DNA from: Phoronis australis
Taxonomy: Eukaryota > Phoronida > Phoronidae
Reading direction: 5' to 3'
Assembly: GCA_002633005.1 (NCBI GenBank)
Contig: NMRA01000041.1
Location: forward strand, 255,466-319,465
DNA length: 64,000 bases
Position numbers and translations under genes: made by a program. Below are positions 11,890-25,560 of this stretch, in pieces (position 1 is the first letter of the stretch; every line of letters begins with the position of its first letter). The notes beneath the pieces were generated by a model. That model did not search any database, had not been told where the DNA came from, and saw nothing but the letters and a program-made list of their open reading frames with translations.

Positions 11890-14062
11890 TGGCGGAGCAC
11901 TCTGCATATATAATACATACATATATGAGATTGAGTCTCAAGAGAGCAGTCACACTCTAACGTGTGCATGCTCAATTAACCTACAACTACCATTGAGTCT
12001 GACTGTCATAACCCATGCTCAAATCCTCTTAGTCATGATCAGTGGACAGGCCTACTTTAAATGAATTCTAATGTTTGTAATGACTACTGCTGATGCGACA
12101 AAAGAGTGATGTGAAGCCTAAACAGCATTTAATGCTAACTAGTTCGACATTTTTTCCGTTCTAGAGAATTACCAAAAGAACTCGCGTAAAAGGGCCACAT
12201 ACGGATAAATTTACATACGGTAATATATACAATTTCTTTTAGGACTGTCATACAAGACTAACTGGTGAGTGTAGACAGGTGTTCCTTTATGAGGTAAATG
12301 GTCATAAATATAGCAAGTCGAACAACACAACAGTAGTATGCAGGCAATGGCTCAGAAGTCGAACACAAAATTGCACTTGATATTCCAAGTGTGAAGGAGC
12401 TTACATAATCACAATGTTAACAGAAGCACTCCATATACCATTATCTTGATGTATTTTTAAGAGAAATTTCACAATTAGATTTAGGGTAAGTTTGTGCATC
12501 ACCATAAGGTTCTGTATCACAATATTAGACTGTGAATTTACCTCCTAATGGCCCAATTACATGCCTCATTAAACTATAACAGATCGAATATTTATGACAC
12601 CCAGTAGCCAATTCCTTTATTAAGTTAAACATGTGAAGAGGCTTGTGACGACATCAATCCCACGGGAGACATTGAAAGCTTGGCGTAAAATGAAATTCTT
12701 CAGATGACTACTTGCGGTGCGATGGCGATGCATCAAAAAATAATTGAATTTACTGTGAAGGGATCTGAGTAATTAAACGGGCTTCTGGTGAGTGAGTGTT
12801 GATGAAGGCATAGTGCAAGCCAAAAATGTACCGTCAAAATAACCCGTAATTCTGTCATAACTGCTGAGCACAAGCGGAATTGACCATCAGAACAGCTATG
12901 GTAATTCTTTCTTCACTTACACAGCACAGGGTATGGCTGACATGAATGAAATTCTCATTCGTCAAATTTCTCCACACAAGCAAAGATTAAGAACATTTAA
13001 GTCTACTGCCAACTTTGTTTGCTGTGTGTAAAGTTTCCATCCTTAACAGTGAGATAATAAGCCTTTGCAATTATTTTGTGTGAAATAACTGGAACAGTAA
13101 TTGTAGAATGACTTGTCAGTATCCCAGATGATGGGGGAACGGTATTCTGTATTTTTATTTTGTCCGATTATTTTCCGTATGCACAGCATGAGAGACAGAA
13201 TGTTTCTCATTATGGTATTTTCCCTGTTGCTCCCAACTTGTTAGGTTCTATAGCTCAACAAGTTGGGAAGTTTACCCCTGTAGCCAATATCTTACATGGA
13301 ACTCCATTCTGGCAGTCATGGTTGGAGGGCCAGCTCTCTTTTGTTCAATAATTGCTCTAATCTTCAATAAGATCATATCTAGCCTGCCTGGGCTGTGCTG
13401 TTAAAAATAAAGTTAAGTTATAACATATTTAAACATAAACCAATAGCATTTCTAAAAGTCTTGTCAAATTGTGATCATGTTTAGTTTAAGAATTGCCAAA
13501 ATCGCCCAACTGCAACTGAACTTACGAAAATCTATTCTTTCCGAATGTACCAATTCATTCTGGGTTTGATGGTGTTCACAGGTGGTATGTAATAATCCTG
13601 GTAGATAATAAGCGTACCTGTTGTCATAACAGACAAAAGACTATGCTTGGAAGTTAACAAAAAAGCTAGATGTTATCACATGTCCAGAACCCCCTTCCTC
13701 TGGTGAAGTCACTGAACGGGAAAACGCTGTCATGTGTTACTGGACACACCATTGGAATTAACAATGACGAAAAGGGCAAATGAATCCTTAATGCGTTTTG
13801 TATGAAGCTACTATTTGCAACACAAGTAGGGAAAAAGTTCACAAGTTCAGAGTTACAAGCACCATTTGAAAGGTAATTCATCACCATTATCACAGATAAT
13901 ATCAGGCGAACTTCACACACGAATTTATCAATACAGTAAATTAACCTGCTAATTCCGTATTTGTATCAAAGAGGTCACTGCCAACCACATTTAGAAAAAG
14001 ACAGTGATTAAGTCCAAAATCATGTATGCAACTTTCCATAAATTTGACTTGGTTATTTTTCA
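11890..14062. other. Intergenic, nothing recognised except a short inverted repeat
   Basis: An 11-bp perfect inverted repeat, CCCAACTTGTT (13232-13242) with its complement at 13257-13267, sits inside an open frame at 13160-13351 that I do not recognise. No exon supported. Confidence 0.5.
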
Positions 14063-14560
14063 AGGGCCTTTCACACTAACGTCAACTTGTCGATGTTTTG
14101 GGGAGTTGCGGTCAGTATGAACACTTAACTTCGGCCCTGGATTGAAGTTAACAGCGCCAGTTAACTTTGCACTAAACAGGTGGATTTAAGAGTGGAGCGT
14201 CGACACTGAAGTGCAGTATGAATGGTCAACTTCAGTCCCATCAAAGTTATCGCCAGGTGCCACTATTATCATTAACAATTACAGGGTAGTGCCGTCGCTA
14301 ATATTTGCTTATATTTTGCTATAATAATCACCAATCAATTTAAAATTAAGTATCATGTCAATTAGTACATGTTAATGTTCCCACATTGAAAAAAATCTTA
14401 GCGTACCTTGCGATAACTACGATGACTACTGCGTCAACTACCATTTACTTCAATGTTCATTAACTACCAAAGCCAGTATGAACGGTCCAGTTAACTTCGC
14501 AGTATGTATATGTCGACGCTCCGCTCAGACAGGAGTTAAGTGAATATGAAGAGCCTTAAG
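14063..14560. mobile_element. Decayed MITE with internal inverted repeat
   Basis: Starts AGGGCCTTTCACACTAAC and ends with GAAGAGCCTTAAG, a degenerate inverted pair. Inside, GGAGCGTCGACA (14194-14205) is matched exactly by its complement (14511-14522). A relative lies at about 25561-26049, sharing phrases such as GTTATC.(G)CAGGTG and CATTAACT.CCAAAGC. Confidence 0.5.
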
Positions 14561-17400
14561 ATAAAGCTAATTACAGAACTTCTCCACTGTTACTGCTCCT
14601 GCATACTAGGGTAGGCCTCCACTCATTTCGCACAAACACAATTGACAAAATTGTTACTTTCCATTCTAAACCTACTTTACTGCAAATAATGGAGATTTAC
14701 CAAAAATTATTGATATCTACTCAGTACGAACCAATATTTGCTAGCAATAGAGTGAAAAATAACTTAAGACCTTCATTTTTGTGGAGAAATTATGACACAA
14801 CAGAATTCCACCTGTCGGTCATATTGTGTACTAACTACGTGAAGAATGACTGCACTAATAGAATGGTGACCAATAGGGTGGAGACATGTCATGGGTTAGT
14901 GAGAACTTGTTTAATAAGACGACAGAAGGGAAGTTTGTAACGATGTTCGAAAACAACACAAGCAGTTCCCTTCCGTATGCGCACCTAAATATAACCGACA
15001 TAACGTGTGCTTTCATATAACTGTTTTGACGCCAATGTTTCACACAAAAAGCTGTACGCGCCTGCGGCAGTTCACCTATTTTGTCAAATATACAAATAAA
15101 TACAAACTGACAAAAATCTCAGTCCATTCTTATCTTGGTTAATGTACTGTGGGAAAATGACATTTGGCAGTTTCCACTAGGTGCAGCATGGAAATTAGCA
15201 CTTGTAAAATAGAAAAAGTTACCATTTCAACAATTATTTTTGGGCGAAATAAATGACGAATAAGTGCAAGGTCCACTTAAAAGTTCCAGCTACTCTCTCC
15301 TGGATATCTACATATCTTAAACTGGGCATCTGTTTTGCATGCGTTTTTGTCCACTTTGGTACTTTTTGATTGATACTTAAATAATAGTTGACTAACTCAT
15401 CTATCATGTCTACCATTTTGTGATGATTAATTCAAGTTTCATTAGTGGAATCTTAAAAATTGACTCTCGGGGATTTTTTCTCAAGTGCTTCATCCATGTA
15501 CTTCACACACAGTCATAGCTTAATCATAATTAGAGGCCATCAATGCGTCCAAACTACTTATTTTCTGCCTGTTTTGCATTTCCTACACCATTTTACTTGT
15601 CCCAGAATGTGTACAGTCCCAATACCAAAACCCATTTTTTCAGATTACTGGTAAACTTGTGAAAGGTAAACCATCAATGTTTCCGTGTTTACAAAAACAC
15701 CTTTCCACAACAATGTTGACCTTGAGCACTAGCAGCATCAGTGTGAAGAAGCAACACTAGAGCATGAGAAGGTCAGAATGAAATGTCTTTGTTTTTTGGT
15801 TAGAAATAAACAACACATCAATCAAAACTTCAGTCTCAATTCCTGCAACATTTCAAAACCAATTTGTACAGCTTGTTCAAGAATCTTAAAACAGTAACAC
15901 CACAGTGGTTTTGGGATCAAATGGAGCGAAATGAACAACTGTTACAGTAAATATTCATTGCAATAAATGGAATGCATTGACAGGCTTCAATATCACAGCA
16001 AAACCTGAACTTGGATATAACAATGAAATCTTGGAGATATGCTGGGGACATGAAGTACAGCCATATGATCAGCAACAAAAATGGTACAAAAAGCAGACAT
16101 CCAAGTGGTTAGCTGAATTAAACTAGGGTGAAGTGATTGTTTTCTAAGTTTTGTAAATACACAAAAAAACGATTTATTCAAGACGCTTATGGACCTGAAT
16201 GTGAAAAACTAGATTTTCCTTTGAACTAAAATGAAGTGAAAAGCATTTAATCCATCAAAATAATTGGGTTATAAAGCATCCTAAAGGACGATTGTCTTAC
16301 TACCACAAAGTGTACATACACCAGTGTTCTGATAACATTTGAGAATTCTACGGTAATACCATTGGGCTTACGTACAGACATCTCATTTGCACAGAAAGTT
16401 GATTTGAAAGTTGTTTCGCTGAAAAAAAATTGACTTGATGAGTGAATATATTGATACAGTAGTACTTGATGCTTGTTTGAGCTGACAATGATAGGATCGT
16501 GACAATTGGCAAAACTAAGTGAAGAACAGAGATGATCAAAATGAAGTCGCACAAAACAATGATGATAATGAAAATGGTGATGGTCAAGGAGGTGTTTTGT
16601 AAGTTGATGATGATGAAAAAAATGATTCAGAAACATCTAGGCATCAGCACAGTGGATGGGAAACCTAAAAAGTGCAATGAACAATGAGTAAGGTGAAAAT
16701 CTCACCAATTTAGGACACAACATGCCAGACAATGAAATTTCATTTGTTCACTTTTGTCACTGAACATAAGAAACACAAAATATAAAACATCTATCAGTTC
16801 TTTAAGACCTAAAAGTTGTAAACCATACCTGCCACTGGACGATGTTTTGAGAAACTGGGCATATAGGTTAGCCGAAGGTCATGGGTTTGAGTTCCGGTTG
16901 CGGCAGAAATCTTTTCAGACTTATATTCATTAGGTCACGTGATGTGGCCAACAGGTGGGGTACTGACCAGAGTAAAATGTCAGCAATGTTAGATGCCTTT
17001 AAAAAATGAAACACAACCAATTTTGGCAAATATTTTCGTCCAAAATTAGTGAGACTTTTAAAGTAAAAAAGAGCAAACAGGAGAATTTCTGACACATCCG
17101 TCACGTGACGCCAGACCTGTAAAGAGAACAAAAATGTCCATCACAGTGCTATTTTGCTAGTCTTGAAACTAGTGATAAAATATAACCAGCCTTCTCCAAA
17201 TGAAGTCATGCGAGAAAAAGGTTACACCAACAAGAAGTGCTTGCAGGCCTCGCCAATTTCTATAATAAGCTCTCTGGTGTATCTGAATCCTCTGATATAC
17301 AGTAATTAGTGTTCTTTGAAGCTGCATTTCCTCCCATACAGCAGGATAAAAAAAATCAAATTACGCTTTCGCACTCATAAAAAATGGTCTCATAGTTTGT
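14561..17400. other. Intergenic, nothing recognised
   Basis: AT-rich. A histidine-rich minus-strand ORF at 16247-16636 arises from ATGATG-type sequence and is not supported as a gene. At 16700-16740 there is a phrase like CTCACCAATTTAGGACACAA that recurs near 29140 and 42290, part of a dispersed repeat. Confidence 0.5.
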
Positions 17401-17770
17401 GATGTCGAAACCATGGGCAACTCAAAAAAATGCTTCAGATTTTAAGAGGCAACTGGTTTATAAGAGTAAAAGGCTTAATTTAATTTTAGTTTTTAATCAG
17501 CTAAAGAGAGCAAAACGCAACTTCAAGTGCAATACTAAAGAATTTTTGCTGAAAAGTTGCCGGGGTGCCAAAAACTTGTCAGATATTGTTGACAAGTGGT
17601 ATACAAATAAGGAAACTCATTGAAGATTTCAACAGCAGCTACTTATGAAAAGCCAGCTCTTAACAGAGGCTGGCATGACAAATTCCAAGACCTTTACCAA
17701 CAGGAACTTTTTACAATAGTCAAAAAACTCCAGTTGGAAGGACTTAAGTGCAGTCAACCCACTGTGTGTT
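17399..17770 (+). other. Unrecognised coding-like stretch
   Basis: An open frame (17399-17623) rich in Lys and Arg (contains SDFKRQLVYKSKRLNLILVF) ends just before a second frame (about 17640-17778) reading KPALNRGWHDKFQDLYQQEL and on to CSQPTVCLN. The two look like one decayed reading frame, perhaps from a retroelement or pseudogene. I do not recognise the family. Confidence 0.25.
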
Positions 17771-18292
17771 TAAACTGATGTCAAAGACGAGAGCGCTCGG
17801 AGGAGCGACACTTGGCGGAACTAATCGAAAAGACGACGATGAGGGAGACGACGACAATCAAGACGATCAAGGCGTTAATTATGAATAACACGATAACACG
17901 ATAACATTCATGTGACTAGCGAAGAAATCAAATAGAGAGCAGACAATCAACTACAATAAAGAACAANAAGACTTAACAATGAAAGAATATATTGATTTTT
18001 GGCAAATATTTTTTAGCAATTCGTGCAACAGTGAGATTTGGATGAACCATAACTTTAGTTGAAACACAGTGGAAGAACGCTGCAACGGTTAGGCCAAGGT
18101 TTCTCATGTTTGAAGAAAAATTGGCACATCTGCATTAAGTGCCGTTCACATACAGACTCACCACTAAAATGAAAGCGCTCCGAGGAGCGACACTAAATAA
18201 ATTTCGCCTTGGCAAAATAAATTTCGCCAAGTAACAAGTTACTCCTGGAAGGAGATGTCCTTTGGTTTGGAGGCCATGTGGATGCTATTTAA
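17771..18292. other. Region around an assembly gap, with two copies of a 20-bp repeat and a 19-bp tandem repeat
   Basis: One N at 17967 marks a gap. GCGCTCGGAGGAGCGACACT (17793-17812) and GCGCTCCGAGGAGCGACACT (18175-18194) flank it as near-identical direct repeats. Directly after, AAATAAATTTCGCC recurs as a roughly 19-bp tandem pair (18195-18232). No gene. Confidence 0.6.
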
Positions 18293-18574
18293 ACTAGTGC
18301 AACTTACCCCACTTGTGATAATTTACTCCATCTTATCGAGGTGGGGAAACTTGTTCTAGGGGAACTTGCGCCATTTTTAGTTCCTGGGTGGCCACAAACC
18401 TGGGACAAGGCGGGAGTAATTATCAGCTGTAGCTAAATACAGACGGGTTTTCTTTTGCTCGCCGTATACGCATTAGGTGTTCATTGTCACATACACGACA
18501 ACTTCCACCTTACCTTAGTTATCGGATAAGTACGTGTGGGCGTTCCACTTAAAAGTGGGGTAAGTTGCACTAGT
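18293..18574. mobile_element. MITE with perfect 20-bp terminal inverted repeats
   Basis: ACTAGTGCAACTTACCCCAC at 18293-18312 is matched base for base by its complement at 18555-18574, 282 bp in all. No coding potential. The right end is repeated at 19175-19194 because of the duplication beside the N at 19165. Confidence 0.75.
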
Positions 18575-19785
18575 GCAAGTTGTCATGTTCTAGGGTAGGC
18601 TGTGTGTGGACGCGGCTACACAAAATGCCTAGACTAGTGGGTGAAATGGTTTTCATAACTTTAAAAATAGAGAGACGATATATTTTCATTGCAGTTCTAA
18701 ATGAGCTAAACATCTGTCGACCAAAGCACATAATACATGAAAAATAATGAAGCTGTTCAGAATTCCAACATGTGACGGATTGAGTGCCGTATCTGATGAG
18801 TGGTGAACTCTCAAGTATCCAACATTTTGTCAATATTTCTCCATGGTGAAACTCAGTGCGGATGCAACGTATTAATTTTCAAACAAACGATGAAATTAGC
18901 ATCTGATTGATCAAGATTTCAGAAATTGGATAATCTGAATACCAGACGCTGATGTCCAACTCTTTTTCATGAGTGACACAAAGCGCACTGCATGCTTCTA
19001 GGAGCTTTTATTGGTATCATAAAAGTGACCACTAGGTAGTGCAGAAAATGTCGAACCTATCCGAAAATGAGACCATGCCGTCTCCTGAATAGAAACCCAT
19101 TTTCCAAATATGATGAAAATACGTCCATGAACTGTTACTCTACAGTAAATAAAAAATATAATTANCACTTAAAAGTGGGGTAAGTTGCACTAGTGCAAGT
19201 TGTCATGTTCTAGGGTAGGCTGTGTGTGGACGCGGCTACACAAAATGCCTAGACTAGTGGGTGAAATGGTTTTCATAACTTTAAAAATAGAGAGACGATA
19301 TATTTTCATTGCAGTTCTAAATGAGCTAAACATCTGTCGACCAAAGCACATAATACATGAAAAATAATGAAGCTGTTCAGAATTCCAACATGTGACGGAT
19401 TGAGTGCCGTATCTGATGAGTGGTGAACTCTCAAGTATCCAACATTTTGTCAATATTTCTCCATGGTGAAACTCAGTGCAGATGCAACGTATTAATTTTC
19501 AAACAAACGATGAAATTAGCATCTGATTTCAAGATTTCAGAAATTGGATAATCTGAATACCAGACGCTGATGTCCAACTCTTTTTCATGAGTGACACAAA
19601 GCGCACTGCATGCTTCTAGGAGCTTTTATTGGTATCATAAAAGTGACCACTAGGTAGTGCAGAAAATGTTGAACCTATCCGAAAATGAGACCATGCCGTT
19701 TCCTGAATAGAAACCCATTTTCCAAATATGATGAAAATACGTCCATGAACTGTTACTCTACAGTAAATAAAAAATATAATTACCA
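18546..19785. repeat. About 620-bp direct duplication across an assembly gap
   Basis: 18546-19164 and 19166-19785 are almost identical, offset by exactly 620 bases, and are separated by one N at 19165. Differences are a few substitutions and a small indel (TGATTGATCAAG against TGATTTCAAG). The same 87-codon minus-strand ORF appears in both. The level of difference and the N at the junction fit two haplotypes placed side by side by the assembler better than a genuine tandem repeat. Confidence 0.85.
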
Positions 19786-20929
19786 CTACAAGGCACAGTG
19801 GTGGTTGGATTCGTAGGAAAAAAAGTTTTCATCTGTTGCCACGTTGATTTAGGAATGCACTCGCCAAATTTCATGAATCCTGCATGAGGCTTAGGTGATG
19901 CAGGCATGGATGCAAAAAAAAAACAAAATTGCCACTACAGGGAACCACCTCATCAGGCACTGGCACCATTGTAAACATTAAAAAATCCAGAAAAATCCCT
20001 ATTTTAGCAATTATTTGTCTTAATTTGACAAATGTGTGCCTTTAGTTGACTAAATATTAAGAGTAGACCAAAATATAGCATTCTTATTCATTAAGTTTAC
20101 CGGAATTCACGTTTTTTTCTAAAATCGAAAAATAAAATACAGTGAGACAGTGGAAACTAATCTCCGCAAAACACTAATATCTAAACAAACAGGTATTGAA
20201 CACCTCTACACAGTCCAGAACAACCTGTGCAACAAGTTATCAGCTTACTTAATTGCAACAGCAGTAATTATTACTCAATAATGTTTTACTTAATGTTCAC
20301 CTGCTGACTTGTTACGGTTTATTGTTACTCTATGACGCACAAACGCAGCAGTTAATAATACTACAATTTCTGTCACTGCAATCTGCGTCACTCTCCTGGA
20401 GATGATTGTGATGACATTTGAAAACAAGGAAAATTGTGTCCAAATGCACAGCAGTAACAACAACAGCTCTCAAGACCTACCAAGAAATGGGGAAATTGTT
20501 CACTGGGGTGTAACCCATAGATGCCACACATGACGTTTTTTTCTTTGCCTCACTAAGAAAACATAACATCTGTTTTATGGTGTCTAACCTTACCCAACAC
20601 AAAGTAGAGTATATTACGTAGAAAACAAGAAGAGCATAGTACACGATGTAGTTATTTTCATGGCATAATTAGAAGAGAACATCAATTGACCAAATAAAAA
20701 GGAAGTTCACTGGGTGCATTCTGGTCTCGATGTATCACATGAAGTTTACGATTTTTTGCTATGACACTATTTTTGGAATTTGAGAAAACAGACACCGTTT
20801 TTAGCTGAGTAATCTGTACAGCCAACAATCTTCACAAACTCGCACAGTGGTGCTTACCTCAAAATGTTTTGATCATTTTATCACACTTAACCCTACAATC
20901 ATCACCGACCGTAAGATTCCCTATTTGTG
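19786..20929. other. Intergenic, nothing recognised
   Basis: AT-rich sequence with no supported gene or bounded repeat. Confidence 0.5.
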
Positions 20930-21016
20930 GATATTATTATCAATACTGTTACTACCACTACCACTATTATTAGTATTATTATTAATTATTATTATTATCA
21001 TTACTATTATTATTGT
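20930..21016. repeat. ATT/ACT trinucleotide microsatellite
   Basis: Imperfect run of ATT and ACT triplets. It creates spurious poly-Leu/Ile and poly-Tyr ORFs. Confidence 0.9.
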
Positions 21017-24000
21017 AAGCATTTGTCATGGTCACCTGTCATCACAAAAAACACCTGGCCATCATCTTCAATGTCAATATCATCTTCATCACCACTATCC
21101 ACGTCTACGATTTTGCTAAAAATTGTTAAGTTCAGCACTTTCTAAAGCAACAAAAACCATGTTATTTATTTTTCATTAGGTGCTGCTCAGCTTGGTTAAG
21201 ATATATATTATAATGGACATCCCAAAATCATCATTGTCAGTCAGCATCAATAATAATGATCAGCTGCTTGACAGGCTATGGCATATCTAGACAGGTGTAA
21301 ATGCATGATGTCAGTGACAGCTCTTCAATCATGACATTTCACACAATGTCACAGCCAAGGGCTGACCACCAATGTGTTAGATTTAGGAACAACACTGAAT
21401 GCATCAATTGGCCAAATGAGCCATGGTCACCTGGGCAGTCAGATATAGAATGGATTCACATGTCTATTAACACTGCTTGGACACAGAGTTAACACTCTTC
21501 AACACACTGATGAACAGAAGGGTTGATAAAACCATGCAGGTATTGGTGCAACTATCAAGTAAGTTTAAAAGCAAAATTCATGAATAAGAAGCATCATTCT
21601 GAAATTTGTAAATGTAATAAGAAAAGAGGTTTGTCAAATAATAGCTGTGTTGGAGCCTACAGTGTAGAGCAGGTATGTTTTCTAAGTCAGAGCAGCAGTG
21701 GATGAATACCACAGTATTCTTGACATGTACATGGTACATCTATAGAGCAAATACAAAATTTAATTAATTATCATAAAACAAGCTCCACGAGCAATAAATA
21801 TTACAAATGATAACATCAAGTTGTTACGAATCTGAACACAAGGCAAATCTTACGCTAAAAGGATTTGCACGCAAGTGGATGAGAAAGTGTGTACTGTTTA
21901 CACCCAAAGTTATCCAGCGAATTCCTCCTCTCGTTAAAGGCTTGACGACGCTGTCAAGGATTGCAGTGAGCTAGTCGCTACTCATGGCCATGGTTGAACG
22001 AGTTGGATAATACAACTGAGGTTGTAAACTAACACGCGTGTTTGGTTTCAAAGTCAAAAAAAAAACAAACAATAAATAAGGCAAACGACCAACATGACTG
22101 TTTTTAAAATTGAAAAGTAAATAGAAGTTGTCTTAGAATTTTTAAAATTGATACACTATAAAGAGAAATTATTGAATAGGTTTTCCTCAACACCGAGGCG
22201 AAACCAAGAGCATCAATTTGTGAATCGATTTGGACAGGGCTCGCTTAGACGTTGTGGTAACAAAACCCCAAATGTTAGCGTAGAGTTGTCTCATGAAAAA
22301 AGCGCACATTAAGACTGGCAACTAATAAGGACACTAAAAGGTACAATGGATGGATTTGCTATCTCATTTATTCACTAATGGTATGTATGGTGAGAACATC
22401 CAGCAGCTTTGTTCTGCTGCGTCTTGTGAATAACTGACTGATGAATATCCATCATATTTAAATATTTTATTCAATAAAGTTGTCTGTAGATCTATACCGT
22501 TTCAAAATATCAGTCTCATCAGTCTCATGATAAATGTAAGAAAAAGACTACAACAGTTTGAAAACAGTCAACATTTTTAAGCGAAGTGAAGAAGTGTTGT
22601 CAACTTCCAATTTTGCCTCAAGTTACTATGTATTCTTATAGTCTTGTACGGAAAAAATAAAACAGGGTGGGTCGAAGACAAATTAGCAGAACACTCTGGC
22701 ATCACTGAAAAACCACATGACAAAATATGAAGAGTAAGCTATTGTACTAAATTGTCTAAAGTTCCTGAAACCACTGGTAAAGCAGATGCAAATACAACTA
22801 AACCGAAGTTCTACACAAACAGAAATTCTAAATATATCTCATCTTAGAATGAGTAGAAACAGTGTCAGTCCATAGAATAGACAAAATGAATGCCAAATTC
22901 GATATGTTTCCAAGGTTGCGACTGCTGACAATTTCTCAAAATATTGTCATCTGGTAATTCAATGGTGTAGAATTTGAAAATGAAGCTTTTGTTTGGCGCT
23001 ATTTAGAAAGGAAATGGAACACTAAAGTTTCCCTTGAACATCACACTGTGTCGAAGTTGCTAAGACTTTACCAGAAGGTATTTAAAGAAAGACAAACAAA
23101 TAGTTTGGAGTCAAATAATTGAGGTAAATGAACAAGTCACATTGTAACCCCTACAATACTTGATCCATGTAGAAGTTGTTTACTTTACACGAGATATGAG
23201 AATGGTCTCTCCTGTGGTGTGCATGCGTGAATGAATGGATGTAATTATTTGTTTGTTTGTTATTTTTGCACTTTTTTGTAAATGATAATAAATACCTGAA
23301 AAAATACTTGATCTATATTGTTTTTTCACAAAATAAGATTTTTAAAATGAAATGACAATTTCTTAACAGCAGCATGATGCCTCCTATCATATCCTACTAA
23401 ATCATTTACAGGGAGTTGTTTTCTTAATCAGACATGATTACAGCCTTTGTGTACACTGAGCAGCATGCACCAGATTAGCTATGTGCTGGGTCCTTGAAAT
23501 ATTTATAATCAAATCTCTGCTAGAGATCAATAGCGTTTATGTCTTTAATTTAATTGTACCACACGCATGGCGAGTGATTTATGTATGGGTAATAGCCTGG
23601 TCGATTTAGAAGCCTGATGAAGAATGACTAGACTAGTTAAGCTTAGACTTGTGAGGGATGGGGATGGGTAACCTCATACAGATTGGTGAGCATGGGAAAC
23701 TACTAGGCAGACAGAGGTATGGTGGTTTTATTTGGAGCCTAAGTAACTTGCTAGCGACTGTTTTTGCACTCAAAACTGATCACACTTGAGGTTCCTTTAG
23801 TTGTGATTTTTTGGGATAAATGTAAAATGTAAGAAAAACAGCTTGTTATTTTAAATGACTTATTCTCATTAGGATAACATCGAAATACATTGTCAAGCTT
23901 GGCCCTCTATGTTGATATAGGGCGAACCCCACCAAAAAGTGGTGCCCCACTTCTAAGGCTCGGAAATTGAAATTTCCTGTCATTTTAATAACGTCATTTA

Positions 24001-25560
24001 CAATAATAAGCTGTTGAAAGAACCTTCTAACTCAGAGTTGTGATGAGCTGACAAAGAAACCTTCCCACTTGGCAATTAGGATAACAAGTTTCTTTGTCCT
24101 TTATTAGAATAAATTTTGATTTCAATTAAGGTTTGTCCTCTGATCTGTTAACTACCCTAAGTGATCAGTAAATCACTACACCCTTATTTTATCTTCCAAC
24201 CTTATGATGCCAGTATTTATCAAAAGAATGCACTGCCTATACCAAATATTAGAAAACATCAAAACATTGTAATTTACTTAAAGCCTTTTAATATCAGGAT
24301 AACTTTGATGACGGAAGACCCTCAGATGCAAAGTGGGAAGTTCACTTGAGCTTTAACACAAGCTTCAATACTTATTGACACAAGTGGTGACAATTTAGTG
24401 TTCTTGAGATTAGCCCCAAGATGGATTCTAACCAGCAGTTGCAGTCCGGTGCTAGTTCCACCAATTTTGGACAAAATTAGTCTTTTTTCATTTTTCAAAG
24501 GCTCCTAACATTGTTAGTAACGTCCACAGTTTCTCAGAATCATTGCCTGATGGTAGACATACAATAGATCTTTAAAATGGTTCATTTGGTGGTACTTATT
24601 TTTTGTCCTAAACTGGAGAAAATTTACTGCATGCTAATAGAGATAAAAAGCAAGTACCTGATAAGGTCACTGGCCTCAGTTTCAGTTACAGTGACTACCA
24701 AACGACTGGAAGCCCTTGTAGGGAATAGGGATTTCTTGTAAAGTCATAAAAACATGCCAGATTTTGCTGTTTAATAGTTCTGGTCAAAGCAAGTAATGTC
24801 TATCCTGTCTTAGGAATAACCTCAAAGATAGATTTTTTAGACCCTAAAACTGATTGAGTTCTTTCAACCGACATCGAAGTCGCCTCTCAGTAATGCTTAG
24901 AGTTGACAAAGTTATCACAAGGTGGCGATGCAGCGTCTCTGCACCAGGTCTCAAGCGAGATGTGTTGCATCTACTCATGTCATTTTGGCCTGCACTTAGA
25001 AACAGCGTCATTTGACAGCAAGAGTGAGCGACTTGGTAGGATATCAGTGTTTTCTCCAGAAATTGCTATGGGGTATGATTCTCTGGTTTATTTATATCTC
25101 ACGAATATATTCCTTTGTAGTCAGTTACGGACAGGAGTGCCCAAAACAACGCTCAGCTTACGCGAATTGGAATAAGAGTTGGCCAAACTCTCAGCTCTTA
25201 TTTCCTAATTTTCAGGTCACAATGCTACCCGCAGCTGGCCAAGTCAAAGCCCTGACATACCGATGCAGGTGACGGTCACATGCACTTGTGTCTATGTAAA
25301 TGCACATCCAGATCTATACCAACAAATAGAGCTAAAGGAAATCTTCACCTAAATTCCAGAAGCACAAACTGATGCTTTTTGTGCCCTCCTATGGGCGGCC
25401 GAGTCGAGGCACATCTGAAGAATTCCTTTAACAAATCTAATCCTTTCAACCTACAGTTTCCATGACAACCTAGACTAAATCAATGTTTCTCCATACAGTT
25501 GCAGTTTACTGCCAGTCAGCATCTTGTTGTAAGACATAGCTACTAGACACTTCTTTAAGG
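21017..25560. other. Intergenic, nothing recognised
   Basis: No exon or RNA gene could be supported. ORFs at 24903-25272 lack any motif I recognise. Confidence 0.5.

Noticed and set aside
16247-16636. Histidine-rich minus-strand ORFs (129 and 79 codons)
   Set aside because: They arise from ATGATG-type low-complexity sequence in two frames, with no motif or splice context.
18570-19453. Identical 87-codon minus-strand ORF present twice
   Set aside because: The identity comes from the DNA duplication around the N at 19165; the ORF has no recognisable feature.
20847-21145. Overlapping ORFs with poly-Leu/Ile and poly-Tyr
   Set aside because: Produced by the ATT/ACT microsatellite.
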